The notes under the pieces: generated by a model
The model's database searches: none
Told to the model about the DNA's origin: nothing
What the model saw: the letters and a program-made list of their open reading frames with translations, nothing else
Made by a program: the position numbers and the translations under genes
NCBI RefSeq assembly: GCF_002165375.2
Contig: NZ_CP032134.1
Span: 2,294,001 to 2,358,000 of the forward strand
Direction: 5' to 3'
DNA length: 64,000 nt
DNA from: Acinetobacter chinensis
Lineage (GTDB): Bacteria > Pseudomonadota > Gammaproteobacteria > Pseudomonadales > Moraxellaceae
Shown: one piece after another, positions 16,068 to 25,049 of the stretch
Position numbering within the stretch: the first letter of the stretch is position 1
Layout of the letters: the number at the start of each line of letters is the position of its first letter

Positions 16068-18332
16068 TTACTCAGTCACCTGAATATTCAAGCCTGCCTG
16101 CGTAGTCAACTGGGTAAATGTCGGGAAACTGGTTGCCACAGTTTCAGTGCCAACAATTTTAATCACCTCTGAGTTACGCAGACCCGCCATTGAGAAACTC
16201 ATCGCAATACGATGGTCATGATGTGACTCGATTTCACCACCCGTGAAGATTGCACCCCACTCGCCTGATTTACCTTTACCTTCGATGATAATGCCATCTT
16301 CAGTTGGTGTGCAGTCGATGCCCATAGTTTTTAAACCATCTGCCATCACCTGGATACGATCAGATTCTTTCACACGCAGTTCAGCCGCACCAGTCAAAAT
16401 GGTTTGACCTTCAGCACATGCCGCTGCAATAAACAATGCAGGGAATTCATCAATCGCTAAAGGCACCTGGTCTTCAGGCATGTGAATACCTTTTAAAGTA
16501 CGACTACCACGAATACGAATATCTGCAATCGGTTCGCCGCCTGCAACACGTTCATTTTCAACCGTTAAATCCGCGCCCATCTGCTTGAGGATTTCAATCA
16601 CACCTGTACGTGTTGGGTTAATTCCAACCGCTTCAAGCGTCACATCTGACCCCTCAGTAATCGCTGCACCGACCATAAAGAACGCTGCTGATGAAATATC
16701 AGATGGTACTTGAATCTCAGTACCCACTAATTTTCCACCACCTTGTAGCGAAATACGATTACCTTCAGTTTTGACATCATAACCAAATGCACGAAGCATA
16801 CGCTCTGTATGATCACGTGTTGGTTCAGGTTCAGTCACAGACGTTTCACCTGCTGCCCAAAGACCCGCAAGTAAAATCCCTGATTTCACCTGAGCCGACG
16901 CCATTGGCAAATCATAATGAATGCCTTTCAACGCTTGTGCACCTGTGATTGAAATTGGTGGTGTACCACGTTCACCGGTACTTTGAATCTGCGCGCCCAT
17001 TTCACGTAAAGGTTTCGCAATACGTTCCATCGGACGTTTAGACAATGATGCATCACCAGTCATCACAGAATCAAATTGCTGTGCAGATAACATACCTGAA
17101 AGCAGACGCATGGATGTACCTGAGTTGCCCATATACAGCGCAGTTTTCGGTGCTTTTAAGCCATTAATACCCACACCGTGAATGGTCACTTCACCATTTT
17201 TTGGTCCTTCAATGCTCACACCCATATCACGGAATGCCTGTAAAGTTGCAAGTGCATCTTCACCCTCAAGGAAACCCGTCACATGCGTTGTTCCTTCCGC
17301 AATCGCACCAAACATGATGGAACGATGTGACACTGATTTGTCACCTGGCACGGTAAATTTACCTTTAAATGTCTTCTCACCCGGCAAAATGGTAAATTGT
17401 TGTGTCACCTTATTTTTCTCCATCAAAGGTTTATTGGCGAGCATGTGATTGAAATGCTGACGTGCGGCTTGCGCATGTCCAAGCAGTCCCATCAATGCCT
17501 GTGAATCTTCATTTTCAATGAGTTGGCGCAATGTTGCGAGCTGAGCTTCAAAACCATCAACTGCATTCAGAATAGCTTTTTTATTGGCAAAGAAAATATC
17601 GTGCCACATCTGCGGATCACTGGCTGCAATCCGAGAGAAATCACGAAAACCACCTGCGGCATAACGGAAAATATCGAGATTATCTTCACGATTGGCAAGT
17701 TGCTCAACCAGGTTAAACGCCATCAAATGTGGTAAATGACTGGTATGCGCAAGCACTTCATCATGCTTATCGACATCCATACAGATCACTTCTGCTTTTG
17801 CCGCTTGCCACAGCTGAATCAGCTTTTCGACTGCCCAATCTGCGCTACTGGCTAATGGCGTTAAAATGACTTTGTGGTTGGCAAATAAATCAACTTTACC
17901 TGCATGCACGCCTGTATGTTCAGCGCCTGCAATCGGATGACCTGGAACAAAACCTACAGGTAAATTTTCACCAAATACGGCTTTGGCTGCATCCACCACA
18001 TTGCCTTTGGTACTACCTACATCAGTAATGATGACATTTTCAGATAAATACGGTTTGATACTTTCCAAAGCCTTTTGCGTCGCACGCACAGGCAATGCCA
18101 GTATCACTAAATCTGCATCTTTCACCGCTTCCGCAGGATCACTAAAACCCTCTGAAATAATGCCCAAAGCTTTGGCATCTTCCAGTGTTTTTTTAGAACG
18201 GGTTGAAGCAACGATTTTCTCTGCCAGATGTTCAGCAATCATGACACGTGCCAGACTTGAGCCAATTAAGCCCAAGCCGATAAATGCCACTTTTTTAAAC
18301 AATGGCTGGTCTTTTAAAACAGGTTGTGACAT
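16068..18332 (-). CDS. tyrA-aroA: Bifunctional prephenate dehydrogenase / 3-phosphoshikimate 1-carboxyvinyltransferase
   Basis: This 754-residue fusion is typical of Acinetobacter. Residues 1-300 are prephenate dehydrogenase: Rossmann motif GLGLIGSS (19-26), TDVGSTKG, GHPIAGAEHTG and the catalytic-region TSHLPHLM (His198). It makes 4-hydroxyphenylpyruvate for tyrosine. From about 312 onward is EPSP synthase: PGDKSVSHRS (329-338), LYMGNSGTSMRLL, LRVKESDRIQVM and HDHRIAMSFSMAG. It makes EPSP for chorismate and is the glyphosate target family. The pheA stop lies 33 bases upstream on the same strand, so the two form an operon that joins a chorismate-making step with both chorismate-to-Phe/Tyr branches. 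Confidence 0.97.
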   Translation of the reverse strand: MSQPVLKDQPLFKKVAFIGLGLIGSSLARVMIAEHLAEKIVASTRSKKTLEDAKALGIISEGFSDPAEAVKDADLVILALPVRATQKALESIKPYLSENVIITDVGSTKGNVVDAAKAVFGENLPVGFVPGHPIAGAEHTGVHAGKVDLFANHKVILTPLASSADWAVEKLIQLWQAAKAEVICMDVDKHDEVLAHTSHLPHLMAFNLVEQLANREDNLDIFRYAAGGFRDFSRIAASDPQMWHDIFFANKKAILNAVDGFEAQLATLRQLIENEDSQALMGLLGHAQAARQHFNHMLANKPLMEKNKVTQQFTILPGEKTFKGKFTVPGDKSVSHRSIMFGAIAEGTTHVTGFLEGEDALATLQAFRDMGVSIEGPKNGEVTIHGVGINGLKAPKTALYMGNSGTSMRLLSGMLSAQQFDSVMTGDASLSKRPMERIAKPLREMGAQIQSTGERGTPPISITGAQALKGIHYDLPMASAQVKSGILLAGLWAAGETSVTEPEPTRDHTERMLRAFGYDVKTEGNRISLQGGGKLVGTEIQVPSDISSAAFFMVGAAITEGSDVTLEAVGINPTRTGVIEILKQMGADLTVENERVAGGEPIADIRIRGSRTLKGIHMPEDQVPLAIDEFPALFIAAACAEGQTILTGAAELRVKESDRIQVMADGLKTMGIDCTPTEDGIIIEGKGKSGEWGAIFTGGEIESHHDHRIAMSFSMAGLRNSEVIKIVGTETVATSFPTFTQLTTQAGLNIQVTE

Positions 18333-18365
18333 GACGAGTCTTATATCCTCTATCGCACAACGAAA

Positions 18366-19475
18366 TTAAAGCACAGCTGCAGGGTATGAACCCAATACAC
18401 GCACTTCTTTCACCAATGGACGAATATCTTCAATCGCAGCTTTGACATTGTCCTGTTCTACATGTCCTTCGAGGTCAATGAAGAATACATATGCCCATTT
18501 TTCAGGCAATGCAGGACGAGTTTCAATACTGGTGAGGCTGATATTGTGTTTTGCAAATGGTGCCAGAATTTCCAGTAACGCCCCTGCACGGTCATGTGCA
18601 GAAATAAGCAGTGAAGTCTTGTCATTACCACTTTGTGGAATCTTCTCACGACCAATCACAAGGAAACGAGTGGTATTTTCAGGATTGTCTTCAATGTTAC
18701 CGTGTAAAATTTCCAGGTCATAAATGCTTGCTGCTACATCTGATGCAATCGCAGCCGAATGCCATTCATTACGGATACGGCGCGCCGCTTCAGCATTGGA
18801 ACTCAAAGCAACACGCTCTACACCTGGATAATGTGCATCGAGCCATTTACGGCATTGCGCAAGCGTTTGTTGATGCGCATAAATCTGTTTAATGCTGTCT
18901 TTACGAGTATTTGAAGAAATCAGGAACTGGTGATGAATACGCAATTCAACTTCACCAATCACATTTAAATGTGATGCTTTAAAACAGTCCAGAGTATGGT
19001 TGACCACACCTTCAGACGAGTTTTCAACAGGCACTAAACCATAATGCGCACTGCCTGCTTCCACTTCACGAAACACTTCATCAATCGTTGGCAATGGACG
19101 AACCACAGCATCCTGCCCAAAGTGTTTGAGCACAGCTGAATGCGTATAAGTCCCGACTGGACCTAAGAACGCAATGCTCTGTGGTGCTTCAAGTGCCAGA
19201 CATGCAGACATAATTTCACGGAACAGACGTGCCATCGTGGTATCTGACAATGGACCTTCATTGCGCTCCATGACATTACGCAACACCTGTGCTTCACGTT
19301 CAGGACGATAAAACAACGGATTCTCTTCTGCTGCAAACTTGGCTTTTGCCACCGCTTCTGCCAGTCGGGCACGGCGGTTAATCAGTTGCTGAAGCTGTTG
19401 ATCTACTGAATCAATTTCTTCACGGATATTTGTCAAATCAAGCGAAGTCGAAGAGTTCTGACCATCATGGACCAT
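18366..19475 (-). CDS. pheA: Chorismate mutase / prephenate dehydratase (P-protein)
   Basis: The 369-residue P-protein converts chorismate to prephenate and then phenylpyruvate. Residues 15-100 are an AroQ chorismate mutase (IREEIDSVDQQLQQLINRRA, AKFAAEENPLFYRPERE). Residues 105-285 are prephenate dehydratase (IAFLGPVGTYTHSA, GLVPVENSSEGVVNHTLD, NTTRFLVIGRE). The last 80 residues are the ACT domain that binds phenylalanine (ALLEILAPFAKHNISLTSIE then TRPALPEKWAYVFFIDLEG), so feedback inhibition is expected. The start is ATG 19475 with a moderate GGGCAG upstream. It leads the tyrA-aroA operon. Confidence 0.96.
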   Translation of the reverse strand: MVHDGQNSSTSLDLTNIREEIDSVDQQLQQLINRRARLAEAVAKAKFAAEENPLFYRPEREAQVLRNVMERNEGPLSDTTMARLFREIMSACLALEAPQSIAFLGPVGTYTHSAVLKHFGQDAVVRPLPTIDEVFREVEAGSAHYGLVPVENSSEGVVNHTLDCFKASHLNVIGEVELRIHHQFLISSNTRKDSIKQIYAHQQTLAQCRKWLDAHYPGVERVALSSNAEAARRIRNEWHSAAIASDVAASIYDLEILHGNIEDNPENTTRFLVIGREKIPQSGNDKTSLLISAHDRAGALLEILAPFAKHNISLTSIETRPALPEKWAYVFFIDLEGHVEQDNVKAAIEDIRPLVKEVRVLGSYPAAVL

Positions 19476-19758
19476 TGTTATACTGCCCTATCAATCGTGT
19501 TTATAAACTTTGAACAGTATAGCAATAGTTCCATCAGTTTTGTTGTGCAAAATCGCTGAAATCAAACAATACCCTGAAAGTAAAAACAGGACATTTAACA
19601 GTCTCTTAATTTTGTTAAGCGGCCTGAAAAGTTCTGAATAAAGTTTCCTTCGGTTTTATGTATATTTACAATTTAAGAATGGCCGGTTAACAAAGACTGC
19701 ACAGAACAGGTTCAGGCTTTCATTATGATCAAATATTAGCCTAATACAGGTGATTGCC

Positions 19759-20283
19759 ATGCTGAACAAAAATATTGCTGTTCTGGTCACCCATGACTTT
19801 GAAGAAGCCGAATATCACATGCCCGTTGAGGCTTTTCGTGCCGCCAGTCACAGCGTCAGAAATATTGAAAAAACAGCAGGAAATATTGTCTACAGCAAAC
19901 AGCGGAAATCTTCTGTCAGTATAGACCACGGCATTGAAGACATCTGTATCCATGATTTTGATGCACTCATGATTCCAGGTGGACAGTCTCCTTTTCTGCT
20001 CAAAGAAGACCTGAGATTTATTGATTTTTTACGTCAGTTTGCCAATGCCCAGAAACCGATTTTTCTATGCTGTGCCAGTCCTGGATTACTGATTGATGCT
20101 CAGTTAGCCATCGGGCGCAGACTGACTTCGGTTGAAACTTTGCTGCATGAACTGAAAACGGCTGGTGCTGTTATTTTTGACCGTGATGTTGTGAATGACA
20201 ATAATCTCTATGTTTCATCCCGTTCAACACTTGAGCTGCCTGTATTTATTGATGAATGTCTGAATGTACTGCGTGTTTCCTGA
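19759..20283 (+). CDS. DJ-1/PfpI family protein with altered active site
   Basis: This 174-residue flavodoxin-like protein reads MLNKNIAVLVTHDFEEAEYH, with the acidic residue of the DJ-1/PfpI pocket in FEEAE and the strand DALMIPGGQSP. The nucleophile elbow reads IFLCCASPGLL. Cys105 is at the nucleophile position, but the next residue, His in most PfpI proteases and deglycase-type members (CHGP), is Ala here. A hydrolytic activity is therefore doubtful and a redox or non-catalytic role is possible. ATG 19759 was chosen over a GTG 9 bases upstream because AGG precedes it at 8 bases. Confidence 0.8.
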   Translation: MLNKNIAVLVTHDFEEAEYHMPVEAFRAASHSVRNIEKTAGNIVYSKQRKSSVSIDHGIEDICIHDFDALMIPGGQSPFLLKEDLRFIDFLRQFANAQKPIFLCCASPGLLIDAQLAIGRRLTSVETLLHELKTAGAVIFDRDVVNDNNLYVSSRSTLELPVFIDECLNVLRVS

Positions 20284-20318
20284 CGACTGAAACACCTGTT
20301 TTTTAAAATAATAACAAT

Positions 20319-20349
20319 AAAAAAGGCTTTCATCATGAAAGCCTTTTTT
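20319..20349. terminator. Bidirectional terminator
   Basis: AAAAAAGGCTTTCAT pairs with ATGAAAGCCTTTTTT around a single-base loop. A-run and T-run on the two sides let it end both the DJ-1 transcript and the acyl-CoA dehydrogenase transcript. Confidence 0.9.
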
Positions 20350-20372
20350 ATGACTGCTCATTTTCTGGCAGA

Positions 20373-21515
20373 TTAACGGCCTAAAATACCTCGAGCCACG
20401 ATTTCTTTCATAATTTCATTTGTTCCACCGTAAATACGCTGAATACGTGCATCAACAAAGAAACGGGAAATCGGGTATTCAGTCATATAACCATAACCAC
20501 CAAACAATTGCAGTAAGTTATCAATCACTTTCATCTGCATATCTGTACTGAAGCTCTTAAGTGCCGCAGCAGTTTCTACATCCAGTTTCGCTTCTTTGTA
20601 TAAAGCCAGGTTCTGGTTATAGAATGCAGCAGTCGCCAGTTCATCAATTTTTGCCTGAGCCATAACAAAACGGGTGTTCTGGAAACTGGCAATAGCCTGA
20701 CCAAATGCCTGACGCTCTTTGACATACTGCGTTGTGACATCAATTGCACCACGGATTGCACCCAGTGCGGTTGCAGCAATCGCTGTACGTTCACGTGGCA
20801 GTTCCTGCATCAGATAAGCAAAACCCTGACCTGGATTGCCCAGTAACTGGCTGGCTGGTACTTTGACATTATCAAAGAACAACTCAGAGGTATCCTGAGA
20901 ATGTAAACCGATCTTGTCCAGGTTTGTGCCCTTTTTAAAGCCTTCAAGATGTGTATCCACCAATAACAGTGAAACACCTTTTGCACGTGCCTGAGGATCA
21001 GTTTTTGCAGCAAGTACAACCAGGTCTGCATGCTGACCATTAGAAATAAATGTTTTGGAGCCGTTCAGCAGATAATGGTCACCATTTAAAATGGCAGATG
21101 AACGCATACCCTGTAAGTCAGATCCTGCTCCAGGCTCGGTCATACCAATCGCGCCAACCACTTCACCTGAAACCATTTTCGGCAGCCAGTGCTGCTTCTG
21201 TTCTTCATTGGCAATATGCAGAATATAAGGTGCTGCAATTTCAGAGTGGCATGAAATTGCCGTTGATAATGCGCCATAACCTGCACGAGCCGACTCTTCG
21301 ACCAGCATCAGAGAGTATTCTGTCGGTACGCCATAACCACCGTATTCTTCAGGAACATCCACACACAGGTAACCGTTTTCACCCAGCAATGACCATACGG
21401 AACGAGGCATTAATCCTTCTTTTTCCCATTGCTCATAATGTGGAGCAACGTGTTCATTCATAAAACGTTTGAAGTTGTCACGAAAAAGTTCTAAATCTGC
21501 ATCATATGCCAGCAT
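20373..21515 (-). CDS. Acyl-CoA dehydrogenase
   Basis: This 380-residue FAD enzyme does the first step of acyl-CoA beta-oxidation. Signatures are GAIGMTEPGAGSDLQGM, NGSKTFISNGQHADLVV, RERTAIAATALG, QLFGGYGYMTEYP and the C-terminal RIYGGTNEIMKEIVARGIL. The Glu in GGTNEIMKEI is near the usual catalytic base of the long-chain or short-chain subclass. ATG 21515 is preferred because AAGGA lies 8 bases ahead, whereas the longer frame has no ribosome binding site. No electron-transfer or thiolase genes are adjacent, so chain-length specificity is not determinable. Confidence 0.92.
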   Translation of the reverse strand: MLAYDADLELFRDNFKRFMNEHVAPHYEQWEKEGLMPRSVWSLLGENGYLCVDVPEEYGGYGVPTEYSLMLVEESARAGYGALSTAISCHSEIAAPYILHIANEEQKQHWLPKMVSGEVVGAIGMTEPGAGSDLQGMRSSAILNGDHYLLNGSKTFISNGQHADLVVLAAKTDPQARAKGVSLLLVDTHLEGFKKGTNLDKIGLHSQDTSELFFDNVKVPASQLLGNPGQGFAYLMQELPRERTAIAATALGAIRGAIDVTTQYVKERQAFGQAIASFQNTRFVMAQAKIDELATAAFYNQNLALYKEAKLDVETAAALKSFSTDMQMKVIDNLLQLFGGYGYMTEYPISRFFVDARIQRIYGGTNEIMKEIVARGILGR

Positions 21516-21645
21516 GTTCTGTATTCCTTTCAATCTGATTTCTTGATTTTCTAATCTCAAGCATCCTAATCATTTTTTCTGGAATTGTCATGAACAGATG
21601 AGGTCATTTTATTTGCACAGTTCATCAAAATACCTTTTCAAAGGC

Positions 21646-21718
21646 AAAAAAAAAACGGAAAACCTAAGTTTTCCGGGTGTAAGGGTAGTTTCAAGCTTTA
21701 TCGTTATGTTCAACAGTA
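21646..21718 (-). ncRNA. Candidate small RNA or acd leader attenuator
   Basis: On the minus strand TTGTTG (21752-21747), 16 bases, then TATATT (21730-21725) form a plausible sigma-70 promoter. About 45 bases downstream CGGAAAAC (21675-21668 read on the minus strand) pairs with GTTTTCCG, followed by ten T's, a textbook terminator. The dctA gene upstream already has its own terminator, so this one needs another transcript. Either a free RNA of about 70 nt is made here, or this is an attenuator in the leader of the acyl-CoA dehydrogenase gene, whose start is about 130 bases further on. Confidence 0.45.
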
Positions 21719-21864
21719 AAACAGAATATAAGCATTCCACCCATCCCAACAACCTGGTATTTTTTGACATTAATGATGCATTTTCAACCTGTCTGTTCGT
21801 TTTTTAACTGTTTATTTAAACACAACATAAAATTTTCAGAATACTGCAACTTCAGCACAGATCT

Positions 21865-21891
21865 AAAAAAAGGAAGCCGAGGCTTCCTTTT
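21865..21891 (-). terminator. Rho-independent terminator of dctA
   Basis: AAAAGGAAGCC-GA-GGCTTCCTTTT with an extended A-run on the plus strand gives an 11-bp stem and T-run for minus-strand transcripts, 20 bases after the dctA stop. Confidence 0.9.
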
Positions 21892-21910
21892 AAGATCAGT
21901 AAACGAATGT

Positions 21911-23257
21911 TCAGGCATGCTGCTGTGCAGAGTCAGCCATCATTTTACGGTCTACTTCTTCTGGATTATTTAATGCTTCATTGAGTTTTTCTGTATCCAG
22001 TTTACCGACCCATTTCGCAACAACAATCGTTGCCAGCGAGTTACCAACCAGGTTGGTGAGCGCACGTGCTTCTGACATAAAGCGGTCAATACCCAGAATT
22101 AATGCCAGACCTGCAACAGGAATATGACCTACCGCTGATAAAGTTGCAGCCATCACGATAAAGCCTGAGCCAGTTACCCCTGCTGCACCTTTAGACGAAA
22201 TCAGCAGAACAAGCAGTAACGTAATCTGATGCGAAACATCTAGCTGAGTATTGGTTGCCTGAGCAATAAAAATAGCCGCCATAGTCAGATAAATGGATGT
22301 TCCATCCAGGTTAAATGAATAACCGGTCGGAATCACCAGACCCACAACAGATTTTTCACAACCCGCAATTTCCAGCTTTTTCAGCATGCGTGGCAATACA
22401 GATTCTGAAGATGATGTTCCAAGTACAATCAGCAGTTCTTCACGAATCATGCGGATCATTTTTAGAATACTGAAACCACAGATACGGCTGATCGTTCCCA
22501 GTACAAGGAAAATAAACAGCACACAGGTAATATAAAAACAGATAATCAGCTCACCCAGCTGTGCCAGCGATCCGATGCCGTATTTACCGATTGTAAATGC
22601 CATAGCACCGAATGCACCGATAGGCGCGAGCTTCATGATCATATTCACAATATTGAAAAATACATGTGAAACCTGATCAATGAATTTCAGAACTGGCTTT
22701 CCTGTATCTCCAAGCTGATGCAGTGCAAAACCGAACAGCAGAGCGAACAGTAATACCTGAAGAATTTCACCTTCCGCAAAAGCACCGACAACCGTATTGG
22801 GAATAATGTTCATCAGGAAGTCCATTGTAGACTGAGACTCACCCGATGCCACATATTTTGAAATACCGCCCTGATCCAGGGTCGCCGGATCAATGTTCAT
22901 GCCTGTACCTGGCTTCCAGATATTGATGACTATTAAGCCAATCAATAAAGCGAAAGTGGACACAATTTCAAAATACATCAAAGCAATACCACCGGTTTTA
23001 CCCACCGATTTCATGCTTTCCATGCCTGCAATACCACTGACCACGGTACAGAAGATCACAGGTGCAATAATCATTTTAATGAGTTTGATGAACGCATCAC
23101 CCAAAGGTTTCAGTTGCTCACCAATACCCGGCACATACTGTTCTGCACCATTGATAATCTGTGTTCCACTTGGCGAGTAATGACCCACAAGCACACCGGC
23201 AATAATTGCTATAATCACCTGAAAATACAGTGACTTATAGATAGGTTTCTTAGCCAT
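21911..23257 (-). CDS. dctA: C4-dicarboxylate transporter DctA
   Basis: This 448-residue inner-membrane symporter imports succinate, fumarate and malate with protons or Na+. It reads like classical DctA throughout: [20 protein letters not shown] at the start, [66 protein letters not shown] and [17 protein letters not shown] DctA paralogue lies at 7680-9026. The family is usually controlled by a two-component system (DctBD or DcuSR), but none is in this window. Downstream it ends at the hairpin 21865-21891. Confidence 0.94.
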   Translation of the reverse strand: MAKKPIYKSLYFQVIIAIIAGVLVGHYSPSGTQIINGAEQYVPGIGEQLKPLGDAFIKLIKMIIAPVIFCTVVSGIAGMESMKSVGKTGGIALMYFEIVSTFALLIGLIVINIWKPGTGMNIDPATLDQGGISKYVASGESQSTMDFLMNIIPNTVVGAFAEGEILQVLLFALLFGFALHQLGDTGKPVLKFIDQVSHVFFNIVNMIMKLAPIGAFGAMAFTIGKYGIGSLAQLGELIICFYITCVLFIFLVLGTISRICGFSILKMIRMIREELLIVLGTSSSESVLPRMLKKLEIAGCEKSVVGLVIPTGYSFNLDGTSIYLTMAAIFIAQATNTQLDVSHQITLLLVLLISSKGAAGVTGSGFIVMAATLSAVGHIPVAGLALILGIDRFMSEARALTNLVGNSLATIVVAKWVGKLDTEKLNEALNNPEEVDRKMMADSAQQHA

Positions 23258-23693
23258 AAGAAGTCTTCTTTATATATTTCTGAACACAGAAATACTCAAA
23301 ATTTGATGTATCCGTTATGAATACACAGCCCTGAATCCCCGGCAAAAAGCAAAGGAGAAGAATTTTTAAACAATAAAAATCCGTATAGAAAACAAATGTT
23401 TTCTAAAAAAACAGCTATAAAACGACCTTTTACAGTCGGATGTTTTATCTGTAATGCTGTATTGACGGCATTCAGATAAAAAATAGATACAGGAGATTGA
23501 TGAATTTAAAAAATATAAAACATGCAGATTTTAATAAAATTTTTAGTGCAAAAGTTCAGGGATTTGTTAATTTTGCTTAAAATTAATACAACACCCCTTA
23601 GACCTTAGTCTAAGATTAATATTCCAGGTACATTCTCCAGACATTTATGTCATAGTGACAGCTGACCGCAGCAATCACGATTCAGATTTTTTC
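23258..23693. other. Divergent promoter region of dctA and trpD2
   Basis: No gene is seen in these 436 bases. Two short inverted repeats stand out: TAGAAAAC-AAAT-GTTTTCTA (23386-23405), about 130 bases upstream of dctA, and CTTAGAC-CTTA-GTCTAAG (23597-23614), about 80 bases upstream of trpD2. Both have perfect arms and could be operators. Confidence 0.45.
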
Positions 23694-24689
23694 ATGTCCA
23701 CAAAACGTAATCTTTATAAAGACTTTGAACACCCTTTTGCTCAGTATGTCCGCATCGTGGGAAAAGGGAAAAATGGTGCACGATCACTCACTTATGAAGA
23801 AGCCTATAATGCTTTCAGTATGATTCTGAAAAATGAAGTCCTGGACGTACAGTTAGGTGCATTTCTGATGCTGTTACGGGTCAAGGAAGAATCTGTAGAT
23901 GAACTGGCGGGTTTTGTACAGGCAACCCGTGATCAGCTGAATTTTGAGCCTATGCAGATTGATCTGGACTGGTCCAGTTATGCTGGAAAACGTAAACATT
24001 ATCCCTGGTTTTTACTGGCTGCTCTGACGCTTGCTAAAAATGGCTATAAAGTTGTTATGCATGGTGCATCGGGTCATACCATGAACCGCGTATATACCGA
24101 ACAGGTTCTGCAATACCTCGGATACCCTGTCTGTCAGAATCAGCAGGATGTAGCTGCTCAGATTGAACAGCACAACTTTGCCTATCTGCCTTTATCTGTG
24201 ATTTCTCCCGTCCTGAGTGATCTGATTGATCTGCGTAATGTGATGGGACTTCGCTCACCTGTGCATACACTTGCCAGACTGATCAATCCATTTAATGCCC
24301 CAGCCACCATGCAGGCGATTTTCCATCCCGCATACCGAAGCTCACATCAGCAGGCAGCATTTCAGCTGGGTTATCTGAACAGTGCCGTGATTAAAGGCGA
24401 AGGGGGTGAATTTGAGCGTAACCCTGATGCAAAAACACTGATCTGCGGTATTCAGAATGGCGAACTTTATGAACACGAACTGCCAAAACTGACTGATAAC
24501 AGAAGCCCAGCTGAAGAAGAACTGGATTTAGCTGTATTCAAACAGGTCTGGGAAGGTCAGCAGCGGCATGAATATGGTGAAACAGCAGCCACGGAAACCA
24601 TGGGAATCGCACTGTATACCATGGGCATGGCTAAAACCTTTGAGGAAGCCATGAATACAGCACAGACCCTCTGGAAAAACCGTTTCTGA
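23694..24689 (+). CDS. ybiB: TrpD2/YbiB family glycosyltransferase-like protein
   Basis: This 331-residue protein has the anthranilate phosphoribosyltransferase fold. E. coli YbiB (TrpD2) binds nucleic acid and is LexA-regulated; its catalytic role is unclear. The family features are LTYEEAYNAFSMILKNEVLD, LGAFLMLLRVKEES, HGASGHTMNRVYTEQVLQYL, LRNVMGLRSPVHTLARLINP and IKGEGGEFERNPD. I use ATG 23694 because it gives the normal family N-terminus (MSTKRNLYKDFEHPFAQYVR). A GTG 39 bases upstream is less likely. The transcript ends at the hairpin 24698-24728. Confidence 0.85.
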   Translation: MSTKRNLYKDFEHPFAQYVRIVGKGKNGARSLTYEEAYNAFSMILKNEVLDVQLGAFLMLLRVKEESVDELAGFVQATRDQLNFEPMQIDLDWSSYAGKRKHYPWFLLAALTLAKNGYKVVMHGASGHTMNRVYTEQVLQYLGYPVCQNQQDVAAQIEQHNFAYLPLSVISPVLSDLIDLRNVMGLRSPVHTLARLINPFNAPATMQAIFHPAYRSSHQQAAFQLGYLNSAVIKGEGGEFERNPDAKTLICGIQNGELYEHELPKLTDNRSPAEEELDLAVFKQVWEGQQRHEYGETAATETMGIALYTMGMAKTFEEAMNTAQTLWKNRF

Positions 24690-24697
24690 CAGACATG

Positions 24698-24728
24698 AAA
24701 AAGCCCTCAATGATCTGAGGGCTTTTTT
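24698..24728 (+). terminator. Rho-independent terminator of trpD2
   Basis: AAAAAGCCCTCA pairs with TGAGGGCTTTTT, followed by a further T. The symmetrical A/T runs also allow use by the minus-strand yeaC transcript. Confidence 0.9.
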
Positions 24729-24780
24729 AGCTGTATGAAAATATCATTTCCATACAGCTTACATAACCTGTCCGGTTCTT

Positions 24781-25047
24781 TTATACAAAACGGATCGGTT
24801 TAAATTCAGGCTCTGGAACATGAGAGTCGCACTCCTCACCTTCTTCTTTATGACCTTTATCAATAAAGCCACTGCGCTCGTTTTCCGGTAAATTCTGAAT
24901 TTCCCAGGCATACACAGCCTGCATACAGATCTGACGCTGTTCTTTGGTCAGCACAACACCATTCGGCCATTTACCAATCTCAATTGCTGTTTTTAAACGT
25001 CCAACAATTTCAGGATCGAGTACGGCAAGCATTTGTTCAATATTCAT
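24781..25047 (-). CDS. yeaC: YeaC family protein (DUF1315)
   Basis: An 88-residue soluble protein with the DUF1315 pattern MNIEQMLAVLDPEIVGRLKT, ALE-like AIEIGKWPNGV, LTKEQRQICMQAVYAWE and an acidic tail. Its function is unknown across gamma-proteobacteria. Its ATG lies 2 bases after the nadK stop codon, so it is translated from the nadK mRNA. Confidence 0.88.
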   Translation of the reverse strand: MNIEQMLAVLDPEIVGRLKTAIEIGKWPNGVVLTKEQRQICMQAVYAWEIQNLPENERSGFIDKGHKEEGEECDSHVPEPEFKPIRFV

Positions 25048-25049
25048 AG

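Larger units (their letters stand above)
21516..21910. other. Intergenic region with two minus-strand terminators and a possible small transcript
   Basis: These 395 bases separate dctA from the acyl-CoA dehydrogenase gene. They hold the dctA terminator (21865-21891), a candidate promoter (-35 CAACAA at 21747-21752 and -10 AATATA at 21725-21730 as read on the plus strand), and a second textbook minus-strand terminator (21646-21675). No open frame here looks real. Confidence 0.6.
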
